From positions 33,598-73,492 of the forward strand of contig DPRM01000126.1 in NCBI GenBank assembly GCA_003537645.1: 39,895 bases of DNA. Direction: 5' to 3'. Shown piece by piece: positions 7,755-15,273 of the stretch. This stretch comes from Prolixibacteraceae bacterium. Lineage in GTDB: Bacteria; Bacteroidota; Bacteroidia; Bacteroidales; Prolixibacteraceae. Within the stretch, counting starts at the first letter, position 1. Each line of letters begins with the position of its first letter. Made by a program: the position numbers and the translations under genes. The notes beneath the pieces are model-generated. The model had not been told where the DNA came from, made no database searches, and was given only the letters and a program-made list of their open reading frames with translations.

Positions 7755-9317
7755 ATGAGACAAACCAACTTCCTGCTTATTGCAATGCTTGCCCTTTCTT
7801 TGGGAGCTTGTTCAAAACTTCAACCCGGACAGGTTCAGGTTGAAGGCGGAATTATTCAGGGAACCGTAACCGAAGATTTATGCATTTACAAAGGCATTCC
7901 CTTTGCCGCGCCACCAGTGGGCGATTTGCGCTGGAAAGCCCCGCAGCCTGTTGAGAATTGGGAAGGCGTTAAGCAAACCACAGAGTATGCGCCAGCCCCA
8001 TTTCAGGGCGGAAACCCACCTTCAGGAAAAAGTGAAGATTGTTTGTACCTGAATGTTTGGACTCCTGCAAAATCGGCCAACGAAAAAATTCCTGTTTTGG
8101 TTTGGATTTATGGCGGCGGCTTTAGTTTTGGTTCTACTTCCGAACCGGTTCACAATGGTGAACACCTTGCCCGCAAAGGAGTTGTGCTGGTGAGCATTGC
8201 TTATCGCGTTGGGCAGCTTGGCTTTTTAGCCCATCCTGAATTGAGCGCCGAGAATCCCAATAAAGTTTCAGGAAATTACGGCCTGCTCGACCAGATCGCT
8301 GGTTTACAATGGATTCAGAAAAATATTGCCGCTTTTGGTGGCGACCCAAATAAAGTAACCATTTTCGGAGAATCGGCTGGTGGAATCTCGGTAAGCATGT
8401 TGTGCGCTTCTCCACTCACAAACGGATTGATTCACGGAGCTATTTCTCAGAGTGGCGGTTCGTTCGGGCCAACACGTTCCACAACTTTCCCTGGTGAAAA
8501 CATGAAAACGCTTCAGCAGGCTGAACAGGCCGGAATTGAATATGCCCAAAAAGTGGGAGCTGCTTCTATTGCCGATTTGCGCAAAATTGAAGCCGACAAA
8601 CTTCCGATGGGCATGGGAATGGGTGGTGCATGGCCAATTGTTGACGGCTTTGTGATTCCCGACGATCAGCACAAACTATACGAAGCCGGAAATTACAACG
8701 ATGTGCCTGTACTTATTGGCTACAATTCCGACGAAGGCTTGAGCTTTTCGCCCGGTCGCACGCCCGAAGAGTTTGTAGAAAACGTAAAAAGGCGCTTTGG
8801 TTCCTATGCCGATTCGTTGTTGCAGGCTTACCCGCTTGCCGATAATGAAGTGAAGCGTTCGGCCCGCAACCTGATGCGCGATGCTGCCTTTGGCTGGCAC
8901 ACCTGGACTTGGGCAAGTCTTCAGGCCAAAACCGGTAAGTCGAAGGTTTTTTTATATTATTTCGATCAACATCCTGAACGGCCCGAAGATTCGCCACAAG
9001 CCGACCACGGAACGCCACACGGCGTAGATGTACCCTATGTGTTCATGAACCTCGATCCGGCCAATCCGAATACAACAAAATCCGATTTGGAAATCTCCCA
9101 AATTATGGGCACTTACTGGACCAACTTCGCCAAATATGGCCATCCGAACAGTGACGAGGTTCTTGAATGGCCTGTTTTTAACAATGAGAATCCGCAGGTG
9201 ATGTATCTCGGGCCAACCCCGCATATTGGTTCAGTTCCAGATGAAGAATCGCTGAAAGTACTGGATTCCTATTTCGAATGGCGAAGAACTCCTGAAGGTG
9301 CAGAGTGGGCCAAATAA
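7755..9317 (+). CDS. Type-B carboxylesterase lipoprotein (CE10-like)
   Basis: A 520-residue carboxylesterase/cholinesterase-fold protein. The N-terminus MRQTNFLLIAMLALSLGAC is a lipoprotein signal with lipobox Cys19, so membrane anchoring is expected. Family marks are YKGIPFAAPPVGDLRW, EDCLYLNVW, the oxyanion-hole motif GGGFSFG and the nucleophile elbow GESAGG with Ser207. NSDEG supplies the likely triad acid, and HGVDVPYVF the His. Such enzymes hydrolyse small carboxylic esters. In xylan loci they are suspected to act on acylated oligosaccharides, but true carbohydrate specificity is often unproven. Spacing of 11 and 13 bases to its neighbours indicates an operon. Family is certain, substrate is not. 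Confidence 0.9.
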   Translation: MRQTNFLLIAMLALSLGACSKLQPGQVQVEGGIIQGTVTEDLCIYKGIPFAAPPVGDLRWKAPQPVENWEGVKQTTEYAPAPFQGGNPPSGKSEDCLYLNVWTPAKSANEKIPVLVWIYGGGFSFGSTSEPVHNGEHLARKGVVLVSIAYRVGQLGFLAHPELSAENPNKVSGNYGLLDQIAGLQWIQKNIAAFGGDPNKVTIFGESAGGISVSMLCASPLTNGLIHGAISQSGGSFGPTRSTTFPGENMKTLQQAEQAGIEYAQKVGAASIADLRKIEADKLPMGMGMGGAWPIVDGFVIPDDQHKLYEAGNYNDVPVLIGYNSDEGLSFSPGRTPEEFVENVKRRFGSYADSLLQAYPLADNEVKRSARNLMRDAAFGWHTWTWASLQAKTGKSKVFLYYFDQHPERPEDSPQADHGTPHGVDVPYVFMNLDPANPNTTKSDLEISQIMGTYWTNFAKYGHPNSDEVLEWPVFNNENPQVMYLGPTPHIGSVPDEESLKVLDSYFEWRRTPEGAEWAK

Positions 9318-9330
9318 ATCAAGATAAAAG

Positions 9331-11724
9331 ATGAAGAAGTTAATTTTAAATACCAGCCTGTTGGCAGTTTTGTCGTTGTTTTGCGGTACAATTCAAGCAC
9401 AGGAAAAACTTTATAAAAACGAATTTCCGATATCGGATGTGACCTTGCTCGACGGGCCGTTTAAACATGCCCGCGACCTAAATATTGAAGTACTCCTGAA
9501 ATACGATGTTGACCGTTTGCTGGCGCCTTACCGCAAGGAAGCCGGACTGCCCGAAAAAGCCAAATGCTATCCCAATTGGGACGGACTCGACGGGCATGTT
9601 GGCGGACATTACCTTTCGGCAATGGCAATAAACTATGCCGCAACCGGAAATGCAGAATTCAAAAAACGCTTGGAATACATGATTGCAGAGCTTAAAGCTT
9701 GTCAGGATGCCAATACCCGTAAATACCCTGATTGGGGTGTTGGTTATGTCGGAGGAATTCCAAACAGTGCCGGTTTGTGGTCGAAGATTAATGCCGGAGA
9801 AGTTGGGGCAATATGGGGTGCCTGGGCTCCTTATTACAATATCCACAAAATGTATGCAGGACTTAGAGATGCCTGGTTGTATGCAGGTAATGAGGATGCA
9901 AAGAATGTTTTCCTGAAGTTTTGTGATTGGGGAATAACAATAACTCAAGGCTTGTCGGACACTAAGATGGAAGAATTGCTTGGAAATGAATATGGTGGTA
10001 TGAACGAAACTTTTGCCGATGCCTATCAGATTTCGGGCGACAAAAAATACCTGACTGCTGCCAAACGGTTCTCACATAAACAGTTCCTCGAACCCATGTC
10101 GCAAAATATCGATAACCTCGACAACAAACATGCAAACACGCAAATACCCAAATTCATCGGTTTTGCACGAATTGCAGAACTTGATGGAGATAAAAAATAC
10201 GAACAGGCAGGCCGTTTCTCGTGGGAAACCATCACGACAAACCGTTCACTGGCTTTTGGGGGAAACAGCCGCAGGGAGCATTTCCCTGGTGTGGCATCGT
10301 GCAGCGATTATATTAACGATGTTGACGGGCCGGAATCGTGCAACTCGTACAACATGCTTAAACTGACCGAAGATTTGTTCCGGATGCAACCATCGGCTCA
10401 TTATGCAGATTATTATGAGCGTACTGTGTTCAATCACATTCTTTCAACCCAACATCCTGAACATGGAGGATATGTATATTTTACATCTGCTCGTCCACGT
10501 CATTACCGGGTTTACTCGGCTCCAAACGAAGCCATGTGGTGTTGCGTTGGAACAGGCATGGAAAACCATGGCAAATACAACCAGTTTATCTACACACATT
10601 CAGGCGATTCTCTGTATTTAAACTTGTTTATTGCTTCGGAACTCAACTGGAAAAATAAAAATGTATCAATAAGGCAGGAGACAAATTTTCCTTACGGAGA
10701 ACGTACAAAACTGACTGTAACAAAAGGATCTTCAAGCTTTAAGCTAATGGTCAGGTATCCTGAATGGGTAAAAGAAGGTGCATTGAGAATTTCGGTCAAC
10801 GGCAAAGCTGTGAATTATTCGGCCCTTCCTTCTTCGTATATCTGTATCGACAGAAAATGGGAAAAAGGCGATGTGGTTGAAGTGAAATTACCCATGCACA
10901 ACACCATTGAGCGTTTGCCCAATGTTCCTGATTACATAGCATTTATGCACGGCCCCATATTGCTGGGGGCTAAATCCGGAACCGAGGATTTAAAGGGGCT
11001 GATTGCCGACGATGGGCGTTGGGGACAATATCCGGGCGGAAAGTTGTTGCCCGTTGACCAGGCTCCCATTCTGATTGAAGATGATATTCAGAATATTGCA
11101 GGCAAATTGGTTCCGGTGAAAGGTGAACCATTGAACTTTACCCTCAAGGTAAAAATGGAAAATCCAATTGATGTGAAATTGGAACCTTTTGCAAATATTC
11201 ACGATTCGAGGTACATGATTTACTGGCTGGCGCTCACAAACAATGGGTATAAATCGTACATGGATTCTTTATCAACCGTTGAGATAGAAAAAATTGCTCT
11301 TGAAAAGCGCACCATCGACTTTGTGGCCACCGGCGAACAACAGCCCGAAACCGACCACGTGCTGCAAAAGGAAAACTCGAATTCGGGAAATACAAACAAT
11401 GAATTTTATCGCGATGCAAACCGTGGCGGCTTTTTCAGCTACGAAATGAAAACAAATTCAGAAACCGACCTAAGCCTTATTGTTCGCTACTGGGGCGCAG
11501 AATGGGGAGGCCGCAAATTTGATATTTACATTGACAACGAAAAACTGTTGACCGAAGACAATACCGGACGTTGGAACCAATCGAAGTTTCAGGATATAGA
11601 GTATGCAATTCCCAACGCAATGCTGAAGGGCAAGAGCAATGTCAGGGTAAAATTCCAGGCACTTCAGGGAAATACTGCCGGAGCGGTATATTTCGTAAGG
11701 TTGGTGAGAGCTAAAAACAAGTAG
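9331..11724 (+). CDS. GH127/GH146-type beta-L-arabinofuranosidase
   Basis: A 797-residue exported protein (signal ends near TIQAQ) of the DUF1680 (alpha/alpha)6-barrel group. The Zn/Cys centre described for Bifidobacterium HypBA1 (Glu338, Cys340, Cys417, Cys418) is recognisable: Glu335-Ser-Cys337 in GPESCNSYN, and Cys404-Cys405 in MWCCVGTGMEN. In HypBA1 one of the paired cysteines is the nucleophile. NWDGLDGHVGGHYLSA and GGMNE fit the family's active-site surroundings. The C-terminal beta-sandwich after about residue 660 resembles that of Bacteroides GH146 enzymes, so GH146 is my preferred assignment. The enzyme would release beta-linked L-arabinofuranose, more usual on arabinan or hydroxyproline glycans, so its partner in xylan breakdown is unclear. 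Neighbours lie 13 and 36 bases away. Confidence 0.87.
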   Translation: MKKLILNTSLLAVLSLFCGTIQAQEKLYKNEFPISDVTLLDGPFKHARDLNIEVLLKYDVDRLLAPYRKEAGLPEKAKCYPNWDGLDGHVGGHYLSAMAINYAATGNAEFKKRLEYMIAELKACQDANTRKYPDWGVGYVGGIPNSAGLWSKINAGEVGAIWGAWAPYYNIHKMYAGLRDAWLYAGNEDAKNVFLKFCDWGITITQGLSDTKMEELLGNEYGGMNETFADAYQISGDKKYLTAAKRFSHKQFLEPMSQNIDNLDNKHANTQIPKFIGFARIAELDGDKKYEQAGRFSWETITTNRSLAFGGNSRREHFPGVASCSDYINDVDGPESCNSYNMLKLTEDLFRMQPSAHYADYYERTVFNHILSTQHPEHGGYVYFTSARPRHYRVYSAPNEAMWCCVGTGMENHGKYNQFIYTHSGDSLYLNLFIASELNWKNKNVSIRQETNFPYGERTKLTVTKGSSSFKLMVRYPEWVKEGALRISVNGKAVNYSALPSSYICIDRKWEKGDVVEVKLPMHNTIERLPNVPDYIAFMHGPILLGAKSGTEDLKGLIADDGRWGQYPGGKLLPVDQAPILIEDDIQNIAGKLVPVKGEPLNFTLKVKMENPIDVKLEPFANIHDSRYMIYWLALTNNGYKSYMDSLSTVEIEKIALEKRTIDFVATGEQQPETDHVLQKENSNSGNTNNEFYRDANRGGFFSYEMKTNSETDLSLIVRYWGAEWGGRKFDIYIDNEKLLTEDNTGRWNQSKFQDIEYAIPNAMLKGKSNVRVKFQALQGNTAGAVYFVRLVRAKNK

Positions 11725-11760
11725 TAATAGGTTTAAAACGAAATAAATACAATCATTATT

Positions 11761-12675
11761 ATGAATAAAATAATTCGATGCCTTGTAATTCTGGTAGTAA
11801 CCGGAATCGGTTTTCAAAATTCATTGCCGGCTCAGGAAGCTGGCACGGCTCAAAAAGCAACCGTACGGGTTGTTGAAGATGGTGGAACCGGAGCGTTTTC
11901 GGCAATAATGTACACCGATAGTTCATTGTTAACTCACACCATTTTCCGCCCCAAAGACCTGAGTGCTTTTGGGAAGAAAACCAGGTTGCCAATTATTGCA
12001 TGGGGAAACGGAGCTTGTGCCAATTCACCATGGGAACATATCAATTTCTTGTCGGAAGTAGCTTCGCACGGATTTCTGGTGATAGCGATTGGACCAATGC
12101 CGCAGGAAGGACAGCGTGGTGGCGGCCGTTCAACTTCATCGCAACTGATTGACGCCATTGATTGGGCAATTGCCCAGAATAACGACAAGTCGGGCATTTT
12201 GTACGACAAAATCGATATTACAAAAATTGCAGTTAGCGGTATGTCGTGCGGAGGTTTGCAAACCCTCGAAACAGCACCCGATCCGCGCGTAACAACAGCA
12301 GTGGTTTGCAACAGTGGCATCATCGGCAATCCGGGAGGCGGAATGCCCGGAATGCCCGGTTTAACAAAAGACCATCTGGCCAAACTGCATACGCCAACCC
12401 TTTATTTACTTGGTGGCGAAAAGGATATTGCCTACAACAACGGCATGGACGATTTTAATCGTATTAACCATGTCCCGGTGTTTGTAGCCAATATGGATGT
12501 CGGACATGGCGGCACTTACGGTCAACCACATGGAGGCGAGTTTGCCATTGTGGCAACTGCCTGGTTCAAATGGCAATTGAAAAACGATAAAGTAGCCGGC
12601 AATTTGTTTACCGGAAACCCATGCAAGCTTTCGCAATCGACTATCTGGAAAACCGAGAAGAAGAATTTGCCGTAG
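11761..12675 (+). CDS. Secreted alpha/beta-hydrolase, probable esterase
   Basis: A 304-residue protein with a signal peptide (ending about LPAQE) and a single alpha/beta-hydrolase domain. The nucleophile elbow is VSGMSCGG (Ser162). Asp in GGEKDIAY and His in VGHGGTYG complete a plausible triad. The first core strand LPIIAWGNGACAN resembles the dienelactone-hydrolase/cutinase-like group (PETase-like fold) rather than CE1. It is shorter than its neighbours and has no accessory domain. It follows the GH127/146 gene by 36 bases and ends the second gene cluster. Deacylation of a plant polymer is likely from context only; I do not recognise a characterised orthologue. Confidence 0.8.
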   Translation: MNKIIRCLVILVVTGIGFQNSLPAQEAGTAQKATVRVVEDGGTGAFSAIMYTDSSLLTHTIFRPKDLSAFGKKTRLPIIAWGNGACANSPWEHINFLSEVASHGFLVIAIGPMPQEGQRGGGRSTSSQLIDAIDWAIAQNNDKSGILYDKIDITKIAVSGMSCGGLQTLETAPDPRVTTAVVCNSGIIGNPGGGMPGMPGLTKDHLAKLHTPTLYLLGGEKDIAYNNGMDDFNRINHVPVFVANMDVGHGGTYGQPHGGEFAIVATAWFKWQLKNDKVAGNLFTGNPCKLSQSTIWKTEKKNLP

Positions 12676-12892
12676 TTTAACGGGTACCAAACAAATTAGA
12701 TATAAAGCCAAATGAATAATGAAAATTTTCACCCCAGAAAACCCGAAAATTACTGGGTCGGGCTCTGAAGTGACTTTATATCTATATTCAAATCTTTAAT
12801 ATCTAATTTTTAAAAATTGTGTTTAATACCTTGTATATTTTTAGCTAAACTTTTTAAATTACCTAAACATCTAAATACTAATAAATTAAATA
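12676..12892. promoter_or_regulatory. AT-rich 217-base gap with a long-spaced inverted repeat
   Basis: This gap separates the esterase cluster from the GH10 gene. An 11-base perfect inverted repeat, TAGATATAAAG (12697-12707) and CTTTATATCTA (12774-12784), encloses 66 bases. The following stretch to the GH10 start is very AT-rich and is a plausible place for a promoter. I could not find a convincing pair of the Bacteroidota elements (-33 TTTG with -7 TAnnTTTG at normal spacing). No small ORF is supported here. Confidence 0.35.
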
Positions 12893-15220
12893 ATGAAAGT
12901 TAATAAGCACTACCTTTTATACGGTTGTATTTTTTTTATTCTGGGTATATTCATTGTATCTCCCAATACTATTCAGGCACAGTCGTACTATACCTGGTAT
13001 AAAAATGCGCAAGCGCGTATTGATACCCTTAGAAAAGGCAACTTTGGAATACAAATAGTTGATAAAAACGGACAGCCCTATTCAGGGCCAGTATCAGTTC
13101 GGATGGCAAAACACGAATTTCCATTTGGCATTGCTTTCGATTTTTATGAAGGAGCGGTGAACATGGGAAACAGTTACAGCACCACGACAACAGTTCAGGC
13201 CAAAACGGATGCTGAAATTTACAAAACTGAACGATGGAGCACCTATTTGGCTTATGCCATCCCTGTTGAAAGTGGTAAGAAATATATGCTAACGCTGAAA
13301 TTTGCTGAAATTTTCTTTAGCACCAGCGGCTCCAGATTGTTTGATGTAAGTGTTGAAGGAAAATTATTCCTCGATAATTTTGATGTGTTTGCTAAAGCCG
13401 GTGGTAAAAACATTGCGAAGGACACCAGCATTGTTGTAACAGCAACCGATAATCTGATCAATATAGAATTAGCCAATGTACTCGATAATGTTTCCATAAA
13501 AGGCATTGTTATTGACGAGGTTGGTGGCGCTAATGTTGTCAGGATAAATTGCGGAGGCGCTGCCTTAACAACAAAAGATGGAAACCAATATATGAGCGAA
13601 GCTGGTTTTTTTGACCCGGATGTAAACACTGTGGCTACCGATGAACAATGGATGAAAGCAGCCATGTATAAATACTTCAACTACGGAGTTTCCGGTAATT
13701 CATTCAAATGGAGTGGTATTCAACCTCAGCATACAAAGCCCAACTATACAAATTTTGATAATGCCGTAAACTGGACCCGCAAAGCTGGATGGGATCTGAG
13801 GGCACACACCCTTCTCTGGGGAGGAAACGATGCCCATTCAATGCCCGATTGGGTGAGAAAATTGCCAATACCCAAAGCAATTACAGATACGTGCAAAATG
13901 CGCATTACCCGCGAAATGACACGTTACAAAGGAATTATTAAGGAATACGATGTGATTAATGAACCTTTAACAGGTCATGCCGATTGGCTGCGAAAAACCG
14001 TTGGCGACTCCATTCTCTGGAACTGCTTTAAATGGGCAAAAGCTGCCGATCCCAACGCCCAACTTTATATCAACGATTACAATGTGGAATACAATTGGGG
14101 ACAGGCTGTTGAATACCGCGACCTGATTTTGAAAATAAAAAAAATGGGAGGTCCGGTTAGCGGAGTAGGAATCCAGGCACATTTCTGGGATTGTTGCCGT
14201 CCCAATACGGATGAATTGGTTAAAAACATCAATATCATAGCTGAAGCCGGATTGCCTATCAGACTGACTGAATACGATTGGGGAACCAACCTTACAGAGA
14301 AACAACAGGTTGAAGATTTTGTAAAAGTGGCTACCATTGCTTTTTCGCACCCTTCGGTAAATGGTATGATTAGCTGGGGATTAAGCGACAAAGGAGCATG
14401 GAGGGAAAATACAGGCTATTTTGATGCCAACCATAAACCAAAACTCGCTGCCGATACATTGCTGTATTATACACGAAAGCTTTGGGCCACCAACTTCGAC
14501 TCGGAAATTAAAAATGGGGAAATCTTGCCTCTCAATGCTTATTATGGAAATTATAACATCGAAGTTGCATTTGGCGATACTGTAAAAGTGTTTTCCGTTC
14601 CTTGTTTAAAGGAAAATGCTGATTCTGTTTTTACTTTATACGAAGCATCGGCAGTTTTAAAGGGAGCAGAATTGGTAAGCGCAAAATTAGATGGTAATAG
14701 TTCAGTAAAACTGGAATTTGACAAACCCATTTATAGCAATTCAATTAAAAAGGGTAATTTCAAATTCTTCTCGAATACAAAAATTGGAATTAAAGATATT
14801 CAGGTTGAATCCACTAATCCCAAAACACTGATACTTTCGTTGAGTGCTGCCGTTACAAAAGGCGATTATATCTCTGTTTCCTATTTCCCGGGTAATTTGC
14901 TGGCCACCGATGGCAGTAAAGCTAACGCCTTTGGTCCAAAAGGTATTGCAAATCCCAAGACACCTGTGGGTATTAATTTATTGGAGGACAATCTGGTTAG
15001 AGTATTTCCAAATCCGGCAACAGATTACATCAATTTCGAAACACCGGCAGCACCCAGCCAAATATCTGTTTACAATAGTTTGGGGGTACTGGTTTGTTCT
15101 AAAAATTTCGATGATAATTCGTTCAAGATGGATGTTCGTCAGTTAAAAAGAGGCATTTACCTTGTAAAATTGATTGATGCAAACAATGTAGTAAATGTTC
15201 AGAAAATCATATTGAAGTAA
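12893..15220 (+). CDS. GH10 endo-beta-1,4-xylanase with inserted malectin-like module and T9SS C-terminal domain
   Basis: A 775-residue secreted endoxylanase. A signal peptide (to about residue 30) is followed by the GH10 start (RIDTLRKGNFG, FPFGIAFDF at 76-84). A foreign module then occupies about 86-248, after which GH10 resumes (KYFNYGVSGNSFKW). Acid/base Glu357 lies in YDVINEP and nucleophile Glu460 in RLTEYDW, so the barrel should be active. The insert resembles malectin/CBM57 but with its parts in swapped order (see findings). After the barrel comes an Ig-like segment (about 540-690), then residues 698-775, starting VFPNPATDY and ending YLVKLIDANNVVNVQKIILK, which form a type A T9SS sorting domain. 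The enzyme should therefore leave through the type IX system and be cell-surface attached or released. It follows the 217-base gap and probably heads a long unit; the GH5 gene is 53 bases on. Confidence 0.93.
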   Translation: MKVNKHYLLYGCIFFILGIFIVSPNTIQAQSYYTWYKNAQARIDTLRKGNFGIQIVDKNGQPYSGPVSVRMAKHEFPFGIAFDFYEGAVNMGNSYSTTTTVQAKTDAEIYKTERWSTYLAYAIPVESGKKYMLTLKFAEIFFSTSGSRLFDVSVEGKLFLDNFDVFAKAGGKNIAKDTSIVVTATDNLINIELANVLDNVSIKGIVIDEVGGANVVRINCGGAALTTKDGNQYMSEAGFFDPDVNTVATDEQWMKAAMYKYFNYGVSGNSFKWSGIQPQHTKPNYTNFDNAVNWTRKAGWDLRAHTLLWGGNDAHSMPDWVRKLPIPKAITDTCKMRITREMTRYKGIIKEYDVINEPLTGHADWLRKTVGDSILWNCFKWAKAADPNAQLYINDYNVEYNWGQAVEYRDLILKIKKMGGPVSGVGIQAHFWDCCRPNTDELVKNINIIAEAGLPIRLTEYDWGTNLTEKQQVEDFVKVATIAFSHPSVNGMISWGLSDKGAWRENTGYFDANHKPKLAADTLLYYTRKLWATNFDSEIKNGEILPLNAYYGNYNIEVAFGDTVKVFSVPCLKENADSVFTLYEASAVLKGAELVSAKLDGNSSVKLEFDKPIYSNSIKKGNFKFFSNTKIGIKDIQVESTNPKTLILSLSAAVTKGDYISVSYFPGNLLATDGSKANAFGPKGIANPKTPVGINLLEDNLVRVFPNPATDYINFETPAAPSQISVYNSLGVLVCSKNFDDNSFKMDVRQLKRGIYLVKLIDANNVVNVQKIILK
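13148..13636 (+). other. Malectin/CBM57-like insert within GH10, circularly permuted
   Basis: Coding residues 86-248 of the GH10 protein. First comes the part that is normally second in malectin: GNSYSTTTT, AEIYKTERW, YAIPVESGKKYMLTLKFAE, SRLFDVSVEG, ANVLDNVSIKGIVIDEV. After the four-residue linker GGAN comes the part normally first: VVRINCGG and DGNQYMSEAGFF (215-240). The module sits directly after the first barrel strand of GH10. It probably binds carbohydrate next to the catalytic cleft (inference). Confidence 0.7.
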
Positions 15221-15273
15221 TCATTTCCGGATGAAGCTTCGCTTTTAGTTATTCAATTTTTCAACGATAAAAA

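Noticed and set aside
12780..12892. Canonical Bacteroidota promoter upstream of GH10
   Set aside because: TATATTTT and TTG-like matches exist, but their spacing is wrong for the -7/-33 pair; AT-rich DNA makes chance matches likely.
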